Assembly: GCF_001667035.1 (NCBI RefSeq)
Contig: NZ_LZIR01000025.1
Coordinates: 62,001 to 126,000 of the forward strand
Source of the DNA: Mycobacterium sp. 852002-51057_SCH5723018
GTDB lineage: Bacteria; Actinomycetota; Actinomycetes; Mycobacteriales; Mycobacteriaceae
Length of the DNA: 64,000 nucleotides
Reading direction: 5' to 3'
The notes below the pieces were generated by a model that worked only from the letters and a program-made list of their open reading frames with translations, ran no database searches and was not told where the DNA came from. The first letter of the stretch is position 1. The number at the start of each line of letters is the position of its first letter. Shown piece by piece: positions 18,601 to 26,404 of this stretch. The position numbers and the translations under genes were made by a program.

Positions 18601-19410
18601 GTTCGCGAGTTGGGTATGCGATCGCGAGTCGGCGCCCCGATTGTGGTGGATGAGCGGGTGTGGGGAGTGGCCATCGTCAGCACCACTCAACCCGACCCTT
18701 TGCCACCCGACACCGAGGGGCGCATCGCCGAGTTCGCCGAGCTGGTGGCGACCGCAATTGCCGCCGCGACCGCCCGCGCGGAACTGCTTGCCTCACGGGC
18801 CAGGATCGTGGCCGCCGCCGATGACGCTCGCCGCCGCCTGGAACGCGATATTCACGACGGAGCCCAGCAGCGGCTGATATCGCTGGGGCTGAAGCTTCGC
18901 CTGGCGGAGGAGTCGGTACCACCTGAATGTGATGATCTCAAAAGCGTCGTCTCGGAGGCGGTTACGGGTTTGACAGAAGTTTTCAATGAGTTGCAGGAGA
19001 TCTCCCGGGGTATTCACCCGGCGATCCTGTCGACAGGTGGGCTGGCCGCGGGGTACAAGACGCTGGCCCGCCGCTCACCGACGCCCGTCAACCTCGACCT
19101 CGCGATCGAGCGCCGGTTGCCCGATTCCGTCGAGGTCGCCGCCTACTACGCGGTCGCTGAGGCGCTTACCAACGCCGCCAAACACGCTCAAGCCTCCGAT
19201 GTAAGGGTGCGGGCGTACACCACCGACGAAAGCCTCAATGTGTGCATCTCGGACGACGGAATCGGAGGCGCCGACTCCCGTAACGGCTCCGGGCTAATCG
19301 GGCTCAAGGACCGTATCGAAGTACTCGGCGGCAGAATGCATGTCGCCAGTCCTCCAGGCGGCGGGACATCCATCGACATCACCATTCCGCATAACTCAAA
19401 CGAAAGCTGA
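15628..19410 (+). CDS. Sensor histidine kinase with PAS and four GAF domains
   Basis: This 1260-aa kinase has two membrane segments (about residues 47-68 and 80-105). A PAS domain follows (about 220-330, DLMVISDQGNLLQVNPAFER, then RWIDWNVAPHRG). Four tandem GAF domains come next (about 355-512, 535-688, 715-865, 898-1048), each ending in a version of ADTEARxADFADLVxTAI. A HisKA_3 module has the phospho-accepting His in DIHDGAQQR near residue 1075. A terminal ATPase domain has TNAAKHA, SDDGIGG and GLIGLKDRIEVLGG. HisKA_3 kinases pair with NarL-type response regulators, and the only full-length one here is at 54541-55233. ATG 15628 has no clear ribosome site and may be leaderless. The GAF domains probably bind a small ligand or heme; which one is unknown. 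Confidence 0.92.
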   Translation: MPPGRRRLPGSGKIPSGPSADAVSASRPRSTAGRLYALLTPSTRPSAGVAVAIAAAFLIAEAVLAILLKEVDPQDSTGILYAVLLGVALVVNFVAGIAAAGAASAERRRDAELAAELARLMLQAGDLRSAAEGAARHLAAALSMQFASVEWSESAGDHGRWAIPLRDADVVVGVLEVPDNLPRTTRERLLRLVPTFEALLAAARERQTINDRLIETRQRLERFFDLSSDLMVISDQGNLLQVNPAFERTLGYTVDDLAPAAFELFDLVPREDMDRLREPIQELTDGRGPVRFENRATGRDGSPRWIDWNVAPHRGLFYAVGRDITRQRKEQEQLRQTQTMLEANRDALRALAEQQAALRRIATQVAQGASPDEVFSAVAEEIGRCLNVAGAAISRYEQDAVVVLALAPVSPEIKDMVPMRVRFPLDGDNVATGVWLTKRPARMDSHAGATGAVADLMRHLGVQSIVAVPILVGDRVWGMASGGTTGDEPMPADTEERLADFADLVATAIASAVARDELQSSRDTLRELAEHQAGLRRVATLVAQGGGAVEVFQSVNYEMARCMHATDARLSRCEDDGTVTVLAARNEPGMQSVPVGTSMTLADDHILARALSTGQPAREDSLTNTGTWSRETNDETGVRTELGIPVVVDGRVWGAVRAGTSGPQPAPSDTEARIADFADLIATAISNTAAREQLKVSSGSLRQLARQQTALRRVAELVAREAEPAEVFAAVAEEMASCLDAYNATVARFEGDEIVIEALGRTELELPNKPAVGERFPMDGDHVAPIIARTGRPARMDSHEQARGTTAQRIREIGVECMVGVPIMVGGHVWGCVAVASGTGPLPADTEARMADFADLVGTAIANAATRADLQASRDSLREFADNLSVLARQQAALRRVATLVARGVSQSEVFSAVAEEMAGCLDAGNTEVFRYENDGEAVLVVASYATGPVKFSVGERLTTEGDNISAVVFRTVQAARMDSWEGATGSIAERVRELGMRSRVGAPIVVDERVWGVAIVSTTQPDPLPPDTEGRIAEFAELVATAIAAATARAELLASRARIVAAADDARRRLERDIHDGAQQRLISLGLKLRLAEESVPPECDDLKSVVSEAVTGLTEVFNELQEISRGIHPAILSTGGLAAGYKTLARRSPTPVNLDLAIERRLPDSVEVAAYYAVAEALTNAAKHAQASDVRVRAYTTDESLNVCISDDGIGGADSRNGSGLIGLKDRIEVLGGRMHVASPPGGGTSIDITIPHNSNES

Positions 19411-19520
19411 TCCCGGCGTTTCTGTCCAACGGCATTGCTATGAGGCAGCTCCGCACGCCACCGTTGAAGTCTCGTTTGATATTCGAATCCTGAGCGCTCC
19501 GCTTGTGATGCAACGCAACT

Positions 19521-19590
19521 CTGACGAATCGTCAGGACCGCGAATACCTGCTAGCAGGGTGTAGCCATTGCCGTCAGCGGCAACGACATC
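19521..19590 (+). promoter_or_regulatory. Dyad module B upstream of the ring-cleavage operon
   Basis: CTGACGAATCGTCAG (19521-19535, palindromic apart from its centre) is followed 10 bases later by TACCTGCTAGCAGG (19545-19558). Then, 24 bases after the core GCTAGC, comes GCAACGAC (19580-19587). Order and spacing match module A, on the strand of the downstream operon, about 140 bases before the dioxygenase ATG. Independent recurrence at unlinked operons is the main support. Confidence 0.62.
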
Positions 19591-19722
19591 CAGGCGCGGT
19601 AGCGGCATGCTTAGTGACGAATGCGGTACACGCGAATGTGCTCCGCCGAGAGCCCCTGGTATCAAACCCTTTTCGGGAAGGAACATCATGCTGTCCATCA
19701 ATTTGGGTTTAGGAGTCAAGCA

Positions 19723-20868
19723 ATGACCGAGCAAGTCATCGGCGCCCACAACGGCCTGCACAGCGAGGACGGCGCCCTGCGCGGTGAGCACCCGGGGCGC
19801 TCGGCGAACCCGGTCATCAAGGTCCACGACGTTATCTGGCTGGAGTTCGAGAAGCCGGACCTGAATAAGGCGGAGGTGTTCGCGCGGTCGTTCGGGTTCA
19901 GCGTCGCGCTGCGTACCGATGACGAGCTATACCTGCGTGGCAGCGACCCGGGCGCGCCGTGTGTGCTGATCCGCCGCGGCCAGCGTTCGCGGTTCGTCGG
20001 CCCCGCGTTTGTCGCCGCCGAGCAGTCCGATCTGCTGCGGTTGGCCGATGCGACCGGGGCCACCGTGCGCGCGCTGCCGGAGACGCTCGGCGGGGTGACG
20101 GTCGACCTGGTTGACCCCAGCGGCATTCCGCTGCGGGTGGTTTCGGGCACCCATGAGCTGCCGGCGCTGCCCTCCCAGCAACCGCATGTGTTCAATTTCG
20201 GACGCAGCCACGACGTGAGCCGGGCCAACGCCACCCAGCGGCCTCCACGGGTGCCAACCAATGTGCAGCGGCTGGGGCACATCGTGCTGCAAACCACCAA
20301 ATACATTGAGGCGCTTAACTGGTACCTGGACCACCTGGGGTTGATCGTGAGCGACTTCTGCTTCTACCCCGGCCAACGTGAGCGCGGACCGATCATGAGC
20401 TTCATCCGCTGTGACCGCGGATCCACCCCCGCCGATCACCACACGTTGGCGATGGCGCTGGGCCCGGCCAACCGCTACGTGCACTCGGCTTATCAGGTCA
20501 GTGACCTCGATGCGCTGGCCGCCGGCGGTGAGTACCTGCGCGAGCAAGGTTACTTCCGCTCCTGGGGCATCGGCCGTCACATCCAGGGCAGCCAGATCTT
20601 CGACTACTGGCGCGACCCGGATGGGGATTTCCTGGTCGAGCACTTCGCCGACGGCGACATGTTCGACAACACCTTGGAGCCCGGCTGGGCGCCCCTGTCG
20701 GCCTCCGGGCTGTACCAGTGGGGTCCGGCACCGAGCAAGGACTTCCTGGGCGTCGGAACACCGGTCGAAACGACGAAGGAAGTCGCGTTAATGCTCGACG
20801 CCCTCCGGCACGACAACGAGTTCGACATGTCCGCCCTGCGCGGGCTGTTCAACGTAGCCAATTCCTAA
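19723..20868 (+). CDS. Extradiol ring-cleavage dioxygenase (two VOC domains)
   Basis: This 381-aa type I extradiol dioxygenase should open a catechol-type ring next to the hydroxyls using Fe(II) and O2. The N-terminal VOC domain (about residues 20-140) is the degenerate structural copy. The C-terminal one (about 165-330) carries the metal ligands: His in RLGHIVLQT, His in VHSAYQVSD and Glu in FLVEHFADGD. The start is ATG 19723, preceded by TTTAGGAGTCAAGCA; the frame is open further up without conserved residues. It is the first gene of a four-gene operon with an FAH-family hydrolase, a flavin monooxygenase and a propeller protein, and it is preceded by dyad module B. The exact catechol is not determinable. 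Confidence 0.9.
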   Translation: MTEQVIGAHNGLHSEDGALRGEHPGRSANPVIKVHDVIWLEFEKPDLNKAEVFARSFGFSVALRTDDELYLRGSDPGAPCVLIRRGQRSRFVGPAFVAAEQSDLLRLADATGATVRALPETLGGVTVDLVDPSGIPLRVVSGTHELPALPSQQPHVFNFGRSHDVSRANATQRPPRVPTNVQRLGHIVLQTTKYIEALNWYLDHLGLIVSDFCFYPGQRERGPIMSFIRCDRGSTPADHHTLAMALGPANRYVHSAYQVSDLDALAAGGEYLREQGYFRSWGIGRHIQGSQIFDYWRDPDGDFLVEHFADGDMFDNTLEPGWAPLSASGLYQWGPAPSKDFLGVGTPVETTKEVALMLDALRHDNEFDMSALRGLFNVANS

Positions 20869-20895
20869 TAGCACCAACGAAAGTAAGGACACGTT

Positions 20896-21813
20896 ATGAC
20901 CGTCTCGATCATGCGCACCGCCGACGGGTGGTGGGTGCAGACTGCGAACGGCGCCGCGCGCATCCGCACGGACGCGGCCACCACCGCCGAGGTGCTGGCC
21001 AACCGTGCGGCTATCGACCACGCCGCGCACTCCACCGACACCGTGCCGGTGGAGAACCTCCACCTGCTATCGCCGGTCACGACGCCATGCCGCGTGGTGG
21101 CTCAGGCCACCAACTACGCCTCGCATGTGCGGGACGTCGGCCGCGACCCCGCCAAGACGCCGCTGACGTTCTTCCGCAAGGCGTCCGGTTCGGTCAGCGG
21201 TCCGTTCGATGACATCGTCAAACCCGACCACGTGCAGCTGCTGGATTACGAGTTGGAGATCGGTCTGCTGATCGGCCGTGAGCTGCCGGTGGGTACCGAG
21301 GTGACCGAGGCCAATCTGGCCGATTTCATCCACGGGCTGGTCGTGACCAACGACGTGTCAGCGCGCGACGTCCAGCTGACCAAAGCTCAGTTCTACGAGT
21401 CGAAGTCGTATCCGACCTTCACCCCGGTCGGGCCGGCGCTGGTGCTGGTCGACGCCGATGAACTCAAGCGCTTCGGTGACCTGCGGCTGCAGTTGCGGGT
21501 CAATGGCGAGCTGCGCCAGAACATGGTCGTCGAGGGCGACATGCTGTTTCCGCCCGTGCAGGCACTGCAGGCGCTGGCGAAGTTCCAGAAGCTCGACGTC
21601 GGTGACATCGTGCTCACCGGCACCCCGGTCGGCACCGCATTGACAGCGCATGGCATCGAGAATCCCAACCAGATGGATCTGAAGACCTTCCTTGCCGGTC
21701 AAACGCAAAGCCCTAGATATCTGCATCACGGTGACGTCGTGGAAGCCACGGTGGCCACCGATGACGGCGCCATCAACCTCGGCTCGCAACGCAACAAGGT
21801 GGTTTACGCATGA
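20896..21813 (+). CDS. Fumarylacetoacetate hydrolase-family protein
   Basis: This 305-aa protein of the FAH superfamily hydrolyses or isomerises ring-fission products in aromatic degradation. Its metal-binding region shows DYELEIGLLIGREL and VTNDVSARDVQ; GDIVLTGTPVGTA follows in the C-terminal half, all typical of the fold. A Shine-Dalgarno (AAGTAAGGACACG) precedes ATG 20896. The stop overlaps the next start as ATGA, implying translational coupling. It likely acts on the product of the upstream dioxygenase, as a C-C hydrolase or a hydratase/decarboxylase of the HpcE type. Confidence 0.9.
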   Translation: MTVSIMRTADGWWVQTANGAARIRTDAATTAEVLANRAAIDHAAHSTDTVPVENLHLLSPVTTPCRVVAQATNYASHVRDVGRDPAKTPLTFFRKASGSVSGPFDDIVKPDHVQLLDYELEIGLLIGRELPVGTEVTEANLADFIHGLVVTNDVSARDVQLTKAQFYESKSYPTFTPVGPALVLVDADELKRFGDLRLQLRVNGELRQNMVVEGDMLFPPVQALQALAKFQKLDVGDIVLTGTPVGTALTAHGIENPNQMDLKTFLAGQTQSPRYLHHGDVVEATVATDDGAINLGSQRNKVVYA

Positions 21814-23399
21814 ACGCACAATCCAACGGCGCCCCGGCCTCGCTGCCGGACTACGTGCCGGTGATCGTCATCGGCGCCGGTCCGACCGGCATGACAGCGG
21901 CGACGCTGTTGGCTCAGGAGGGCATATCGTGTCTGCTGCTGGATCGCCATGAGAGCGTCTACCCGCTGCCGCGGGCGGTGCACGCCGACGACGAGATCTA
22001 CCGCATCCTGACCCGGGTGGGCGTCGGCGACGAGTTCGCCGCCCACCGCCGGGCCGGGCTGGGTCTTCGACTGCTCGACACCGACATGCGGGTGCTCACG
22101 GAGCTGAAGCGTAGCCCCCAGCCGAGCGCCAACGGCTACCCGCAGATGAACATGTTCGACCAGCCCGAGTTGGAAGGGATGCTGCGCGCCAACCTCAAGC
22201 GGTACCCGCAGCTGACGTTCCGGGGCAATGTCGAGGTCACCAGCGTCACCCAGAACACACCCGGCCGGGTGCGGGTCAGCTTCCTCGACCGCGTGCGCGG
22301 TGGGGAGCAGCACGTGGAGGCCAGCTATGTGCTGGGCTGCGACGGCGCCAACAGCCTGGTGCGGGCGGCGATCGGGTCGCACATGTACGGGCTGCCGTTT
22401 CAGCAGACCTGGGCGGTCATCGACGTCGACACCGACGCCGAGCTCGACCAGTGGGAGGGCTGCCACCAACTGTGCAGTACGGAGCGCGCCGGCACCTACA
22501 TGCGCGTCGGGCAGACCCGGTACCGCTGGGAATTCCGGCTGAAAGACGGGGAGACCGCGGCTGACTACCAGAAGATCACCGATATTGAACCGTTGATCAA
22601 GCCGTGGCTGGGCGACACACCCGCCGAGCAATTGCGCCTGGTACGGGTCACCGCCTACACCTTCCGCGCGCAGGTGGCCAGTAGCTGGCGCGACCGCAAC
22701 GTATTCATCCTCGGTGACGCCGCCCATCTCACTCCGCCGTTCGTCGGCCAAGGCATGGCCTCGGGCCTGCGCGACGCCCTGAACCTGAGCTGGAAACTGG
22801 TCGGCGTGCTGGGCAACTCCCTGCCCGAAAGCGTGCTGGACACTTACGAGCAGGAGCGCAAACCCCACACCGCGGCCATGATCTTGATGGCCGTGTCGGT
22901 GGGAGCGGCGATGACCGGTGGCGGCCGCCTCGGCGACCTCATCCGCCACGTCGTGTTCCCGCGGATGGGAAATCTGCGGCTGCCGGGTACGCGCACCAGT
23001 GCCGCCGACGGCGTGGCCCCCGGGCTGCGCAAATCGGCGATGGTGGTCAAGGCCCGCACCCCGGGCCAGCTGGCCGGAACACTGTGCCCGAACCCGGTGC
23101 TGCACGATGGCGTGCGCTTCGATCAGGTCGTCGGGAACCGGTTCGCGCTGGTCACCTCCGCGGCGCTAAGCGCTGCGCAGGAAAGGCAGCTCAGAAGCCG
23201 GGGAGCCGTCGTCGTCTCCGTCGCTCCGGCGAGCGAACTCGGCCGCTGGCTGAAACAAGGCCGGGCGACCGCCGCCATCGTCAGGCCCGACGCCGCCGTT
23301 ATGGAAGCGGGCCGGAACGTCCAGGCGCTCTGCGATGCCCTGCCCTCGTTCTCCGCTGGTGAGGCCGCCCGGGCCGAAAGCGAGAGTGTAAGCCGATGA
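21810..23399 (+). CDS. FAD-dependent aromatic hydroxylase (MhpA-like)
   Basis: This 529-aa flavoprotein monooxygenase of the PHBH/MhpA class has the Rossmann motif VIVIGAGPTGMTAAT (residues 17-31) and LLLDRHESVYPLPRAVH. The DG motif is YVLGCDGANSLVR, and the FAD-pyrophosphate motif is ILGDAAHLTPPFVGQGM near residue 305. A C-terminal thioredoxin-like extension runs from about 380. It should hydroxylate a phenolic substrate with NAD(P)H and O2, making the catechol that the dioxygenase cleaves (inference from the operon). It begins in the ATGA overlap with the FAH gene and ends in an ATGA overlap with the next gene. Confidence 0.9.
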   Translation: MNAQSNGAPASLPDYVPVIVIGAGPTGMTAATLLAQEGISCLLLDRHESVYPLPRAVHADDEIYRILTRVGVGDEFAAHRRAGLGLRLLDTDMRVLTELKRSPQPSANGYPQMNMFDQPELEGMLRANLKRYPQLTFRGNVEVTSVTQNTPGRVRVSFLDRVRGGEQHVEASYVLGCDGANSLVRAAIGSHMYGLPFQQTWAVIDVDTDAELDQWEGCHQLCSTERAGTYMRVGQTRYRWEFRLKDGETAADYQKITDIEPLIKPWLGDTPAEQLRLVRVTAYTFRAQVASSWRDRNVFILGDAAHLTPPFVGQGMASGLRDALNLSWKLVGVLGNSLPESVLDTYEQERKPHTAAMILMAVSVGAAMTGGGRLGDLIRHVVFPRMGNLRLPGTRTSAADGVAPGLRKSAMVVKARTPGQLAGTLCPNPVLHDGVRFDQVVGNRFALVTSAALSAAQERQLRSRGAVVVSVAPASELGRWLKQGRATAAIVRPDAAVMEAGRNVQALCDALPSFSAGEAARAESESVSR

Positions 23400-24292
23400 C
23401 CGAACTGCTGGTCCTCAACGATGGCAAACAGGAGTTGCAGGCGGTGTCTTTGGACGGCACTCGAGTGCGCACTCTGATCAGCGGGCTCGACGAGAGACCC
23501 GACGGCATCGTCGTCGACCAGTCTCGGGGCCATATTTACTGGACGAACATGGGCGCTCCCGATCCAGGGAGCGGCCCACGTTCGGAGGTGGCCAACGCCC
23601 GAAACGGGTCGCTGGAACGTGCCGATCTGGATGGCACCAATCGCGTCACAATCGTGCCGCGCGGTGCCTTCACCACCGGCAAACAGCTCGCCGCCGATTT
23701 CGAGGTAGGCGTGCTGTACTGGTGCGACCGTGAGGGCATGCAGGTGCTGTCTTGCAACCTCGACGGTAGTGACCTGCGGCCACTGGTGGTGCCGGCGGTT
23801 GGTGAAGAGGCGGCACGCACGATCAGTAATCATCCGGTGGGCATCGCCGTCGACCTGAATCGGCACCTGCTGTATTGGACGCAGAAGGGTGCACCAAAAG
23901 CCGGTGAGGGCAGGATATTTCGCGCCCCGCTCGATCTGCCGCGAGGCGCCGACCCACGGCATCGCGACGATATCGAACTGCTGTGGAAGGACCTGCCTGA
24001 GCCTATCGATCTGCACCTAATCCGCGGGACCACACTGGTGTGGACCGATCGGGGCGCAGAACCCGACGGCAACACGCTCAACCGCGCGATCTTGCAGCCG
24101 ACGATCGGAACACCGGAGATCCTGTCTCGCGGATACCACGAAGCGATTGGCGTCGCGGCCGTCTCGGAGTCGGAGTTCTACGTCGGCGACCTCGGTGGTG
24201 ACATCCGCCACGTCAACCTGAACATCGGCGTCGACAGCGAACTGGTGCACCTCGGCCCGGGGCTCACCGGCGTCGCGCTCGCGGAACTCTGA
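23396..24292 (+). CDS. YWTD-type beta-propeller protein
   Basis: This 298-aa protein is built of repeats with the LDL-receptor YWTD signature (GHIYWTN, GVLYWCD, HLLYWTQ, LVWTDRG), which fold into a six-bladed propeller. There is no signal peptide, so it is probably cytoplasmic. The fold is shared with SMP-30/gluconolactonase-type lactonases, and the position at the end of a ring-cleavage operon suggests a lactone- or enol-hydrolysing step. I cannot point to metal ligands, so this stays an inference. Its start overlaps the stop of the hydroxylase (ATGA), and a strong terminator follows. Confidence 0.8.
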   Translation: MTELLVLNDGKQELQAVSLDGTRVRTLISGLDERPDGIVVDQSRGHIYWTNMGAPDPGSGPRSEVANARNGSLERADLDGTNRVTIVPRGAFTTGKQLAADFEVGVLYWCDREGMQVLSCNLDGSDLRPLVVPAVGEEAARTISNHPVGIAVDLNRHLLYWTQKGAPKAGEGRIFRAPLDLPRGADPRHRDDIELLWKDLPEPIDLHLIRGTTLVWTDRGAEPDGNTLNRAILQPTIGTPEILSRGYHEAIGVAAVSESEFYVGDLGGDIRHVNLNIGVDSELVHLGPGLTGVALAEL

Positions 24293-24306
24293 GTCAGCGT
24301 AAATGC

Positions 24307-24343
24307 TTGATTGGCACCGGGTCTCGTGTCCGGTGCCAATCAA
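24307..24343 (+). terminator. Terminator of the ring-cleavage operon
   Basis: TTGATTGGCACCGG (24307-24320) is followed after 9 bases by its perfect inverse complement (24330-24343) and then TTCTGATTGT. It sits 15 bases after the propeller gene stop. The 14-bp stem makes this the clearest intrinsic terminator in the window. Confidence 0.8.
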
Positions 24344-24386
24344 TTCTGATTGTAAATGAACGGCCAAAGCAAATGGATAGGCAGCG

Positions 24387-24977
24387 ATGAGCGGGTGGTT
24401 CGACATCTGGCATAACTTGAGCGGGGGCCAGGGTACGGTCATCGGTGGGACGTTTGTCCTTGTGGCAGGGATAATTTCGTTCGGCACTGGGTCGCTCGAC
24501 CGTAGGTCACAGCAGAACCGCTTTCACTACGAGGAGATGAAAGCCCTCTACGCCGAGGCGTTGAGGGTCGGCAGGGACATGGAGGTCCTCAAGGCCCGCT
24601 CACCAGAAGTTCGCCGAGAATTGCTTACCGAAAAATCCGATGCAGTCGATCGGGTGATCAGCGAGCTGGCGCTCACCGGTAACTACCGAACTGCGGATCT
24701 TGCCATCGCCTATGCGTATCAGCAGTCAGTTCAATTAGCGGAATGGGTAAGACAGTTCGAAGGCGACAGCGGCGTTGTACAGCGAATCGATATGTGGTTA
24801 GACAACATGCCGGAAGAACAGCGAGAGGCATTGCGGAAATACGAGAACGTAGCGGTCGATCGTCTCGACGTGGTACAGGCCGCACGCAGGGAGTTGGGCT
24901 TGTACGTGCCGATCTGGTCGCGGTACCGGCGTGTGCTGCGGGGAGCGATCAAAACCGAGCCGCTACCGCTGAGCTGA
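24387..24977 (+). CDS. Hypothetical protein with one N-terminal membrane segment
   Basis: This 196-aa protein has one hydrophobic segment (about residues 17-33, TVIGGTFVLVAGIISF). A charged, largely helical cytoplasmic part with coiled-coil character follows (QQNRFHYEEMKALYAEALRV, EVRRELLTEKSDAVDRV). No family is recognised. ATG 24387 follows GGATAGGCAGCG. The gene is less GC-rich than its neighbours and stands alone after a strong terminator, so it may be a separate acquisition. The membrane-anchored, helical architecture is all that can be said. Confidence 0.72.
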   Translation: MSGWFDIWHNLSGGQGTVIGGTFVLVAGIISFGTGSLDRRSQQNRFHYEEMKALYAEALRVGRDMEVLKARSPEVRRELLTEKSDAVDRVISELALTGNYRTADLAIAYAYQQSVQLAEWVRQFEGDSGVVQRIDMWLDNMPEEQREALRKYENVAVDRLDVVQAARRELGLYVPIWSRYRRVLRGAIKTEPLPLS

Positions 24978-25067
24978 GGTAGCGCCACGGCACACAGCCA
25001 CAAATCTCCGCAGTGAAGCTCGCTTTGCGCGAGGCGCGCGCCTATTTGCAGGTAGCCACATCCATGA

Positions 25068-25211
25068 ATGGACGTCAGCGTGGAGGACATCTCGATCGCC
25101 GGCGACGATGCTGAGATCATGAAGGCGAAAGGCCATGTGATTCAGGGCAGTACCGCCGTGGTCGTCAGCCGCCACCGAGAAACGATCAGGAAAGGCGGGC
25201 AGCAGCGATGA
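25068..25211 (+). CDS. Small ORF, 47 aa, coupled to the next small ORF
   Basis: ATG 25068 opens a 47-residue frame (MDVSVEDISIAGDDAEIMKA ... ETIRKGGQQR). It is acidic at the start and basic at the end. Its TGA overlaps the ATG of the next small ORF as ATGA, the same coupling seen in the large operon upstream. Amino-acid composition looks like real protein rather than the Arg/Ala-rich noise frames. There is no recognised family, and the upstream ribosome site is weak. Confidence 0.4.
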   Translation: MDVSVEDISIAGDDAEIMKAKGHVIQGSTAVVVSRHRETIRKGGQQR

Positions 25212-25318
25212 TTGTCCCACTCTTAGGGCTCTTGATGTTGATGGCCATCGCCTGGGCCGTGCACGACGGCCAGGCTGCACTCGAGCGGCACGCATACGAA
25301 AAGCACTGCAATGACTAG
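25208..25318 (+). CDS. Small hydrophobic peptide ORF, 36 aa
   Basis: The frame ATG 25208 to TAG encodes 36 residues with a hydrophobic N-terminus (MIVPLLGLLMLMAIAWAV) and a charged tail (QAALERHAYEKHCND). This suggests a single-pass membrane peptide. AAAGGCGGGCAG lies about 8-18 bases upstream and the start overlaps the preceding ORF stop. It is too short to judge by homology. The rest of the gap to 25533 holds a 14-base palindrome ATGCCGCGCGGCAT (25507-25520) and no other gene. Confidence 0.4.
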   Translation: MIVPLLGLLMLMAIAWAVHDGQAALERHAYEKHCND

Positions 25319-25533
25319 CCTTCCAAGCCAGCTCGTGGCGCGCTTCATCCGCACCTACGGCACGGTGAGGTGCAACAACCCCAGTGCCGTGTTGACCTTT
25401 CGCTCAAGGATGGCGTGACGCCGAACAGCACGCAGCAAGCATCAAAAGCCTGAGCGCCCGGTAGCTTAGGCCTCGCGTCACGACACGCTGCAGGCCCCGC
25501 AGCCGGATGCCGCGCGGCATTCCGCCAGCGGAT

Positions 25534-26274
25534 TCAGCGCGGTTCCAAGCTGTATTGAGACCCAGCGGCCGCTACGGCCGTCTTGAGTTGTTCACCGACA
25601 TTATCTAGCCGATCGGCTTCTGAGGAGTCCACGGCGGCACTGATCGCCGCAATGAGAGCGCCGTCGGGTGCCAGCAGCGGAGTCGCGACGGCAAACGCGT
25701 TTTCGACCGTGGCGCCACGGTTGAACGCGAGCCGGCGGGCGCGGATTTCGGGGAGCTCGGTCAGGAATTGCCGAACCTCGCCTGCCTGCTCGGGGCCTGC
25801 GAGGTCGAGGAGGCGGTTCATTTCGTCGTCGGGGACGTTCGCGAGCAGAGTCTTCCCGGCGGCGCTCGCATAGAGCGGACGGCGGGCGTGGGTGCGTGCG
25901 ACGAATGTCAGGCTGGGTGATTCTGCGCCCGCATGATCGGTGAACACAATGGCGTCCCCGACGCGCACGCCGACAAGCACAGTGCAATCGAGGGATTCAC
26001 TCAAATCAGCGACAAACTGGTGATCCAGTGACAGGGCGGCCAACTTGTTGGCGCGCGCAGCCAGGATGAACGGCCCCGGTCCGAGGTGAAACCGGCGCTC
26101 GTCTTCGATGAGGTAACCGCGAGCGAGCAGTCCGTTGGTGAGTTCCTGAACGGAAGTCTTCGCAGCCTCGAGGGCGGTCGCCAAGTCGGCCAGTGTTACA
26201 CCGCGCGGACTCAACGACACCGTCTCCAGGATTTGGATCACTCGGTCGACCGTTCGATGCGGGCGCGCAGGCAT
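25534..26274 (-). CDS. IclR-family transcriptional regulator
   Basis: This 246-aa regulator has an N-terminal winged helix (about residues 6-65: HRTVDRVIQILETVSLSPRG, LADLATALEAAKTSVQ) and a C-terminal IclR effector domain. The latter includes YASAAGKTLLANVPDDE and NAFAVATPLLAPDGALIAAI. The frame continues upstream, but ATG 26274 gives the usual family length; there is no Shine-Dalgarno, so translation may be leaderless. It is divergent from the cupin gene that heads a catabolic operon, the classic position for an IclR regulator of that operon. Confidence 0.88.
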   Translation of the reverse strand: MPARPHRTVDRVIQILETVSLSPRGVTLADLATALEAAKTSVQELTNGLLARGYLIEDERRFHLGPGPFILAARANKLAALSLDHQFVADLSESLDCTVLVGVRVGDAIVFTDHAGAESPSLTFVARTHARRPLYASAAGKTLLANVPDDEMNRLLDLAGPEQAGEVRQFLTELPEIRARRLAFNRGATVENAFAVATPLLAPDGALIAAISAAVDSSEADRLDNVGEQLKTAVAAAGSQYSLEPR

Positions 26275-26334
26275 GACGCCGACGGTAGCAAGCGGCCAAC
26301 GACACACAAGGGCTTGCACCGCGGCGCGGGTCAC

Positions 26335-26390
26335 AGTACAGTACTCGTCATGGTCCGTATATGCGGTTCCATATCCGTAAATACGTACAC
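26335..26390. promoter_or_regulatory. Candidate IclR operator / divergent promoter region
   Basis: The IclR-cupin gap holds AGTACAGTACT (26335-26345, a perfect palindrome around its centre) and CCGTATATGCGG (26355-26366, near-perfect). A partial repeat ATATCCGTAAATACG follows. The AT-rich core stands out against the flanks. Dyads between divergent IclR and target genes are the expected operator. Assigning one to the protein is inference. Confidence 0.42.
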
Positions 26391-26404
26391 CAGAGAGGCC
26401 CCCG

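Noticed and set aside
21804-23105. 433-residue minus-strand frame opposite the FAD hydroxylase
   Set aside because: It lies wholly antisense to a protein with clear FAD motifs; the translation resembles no family.
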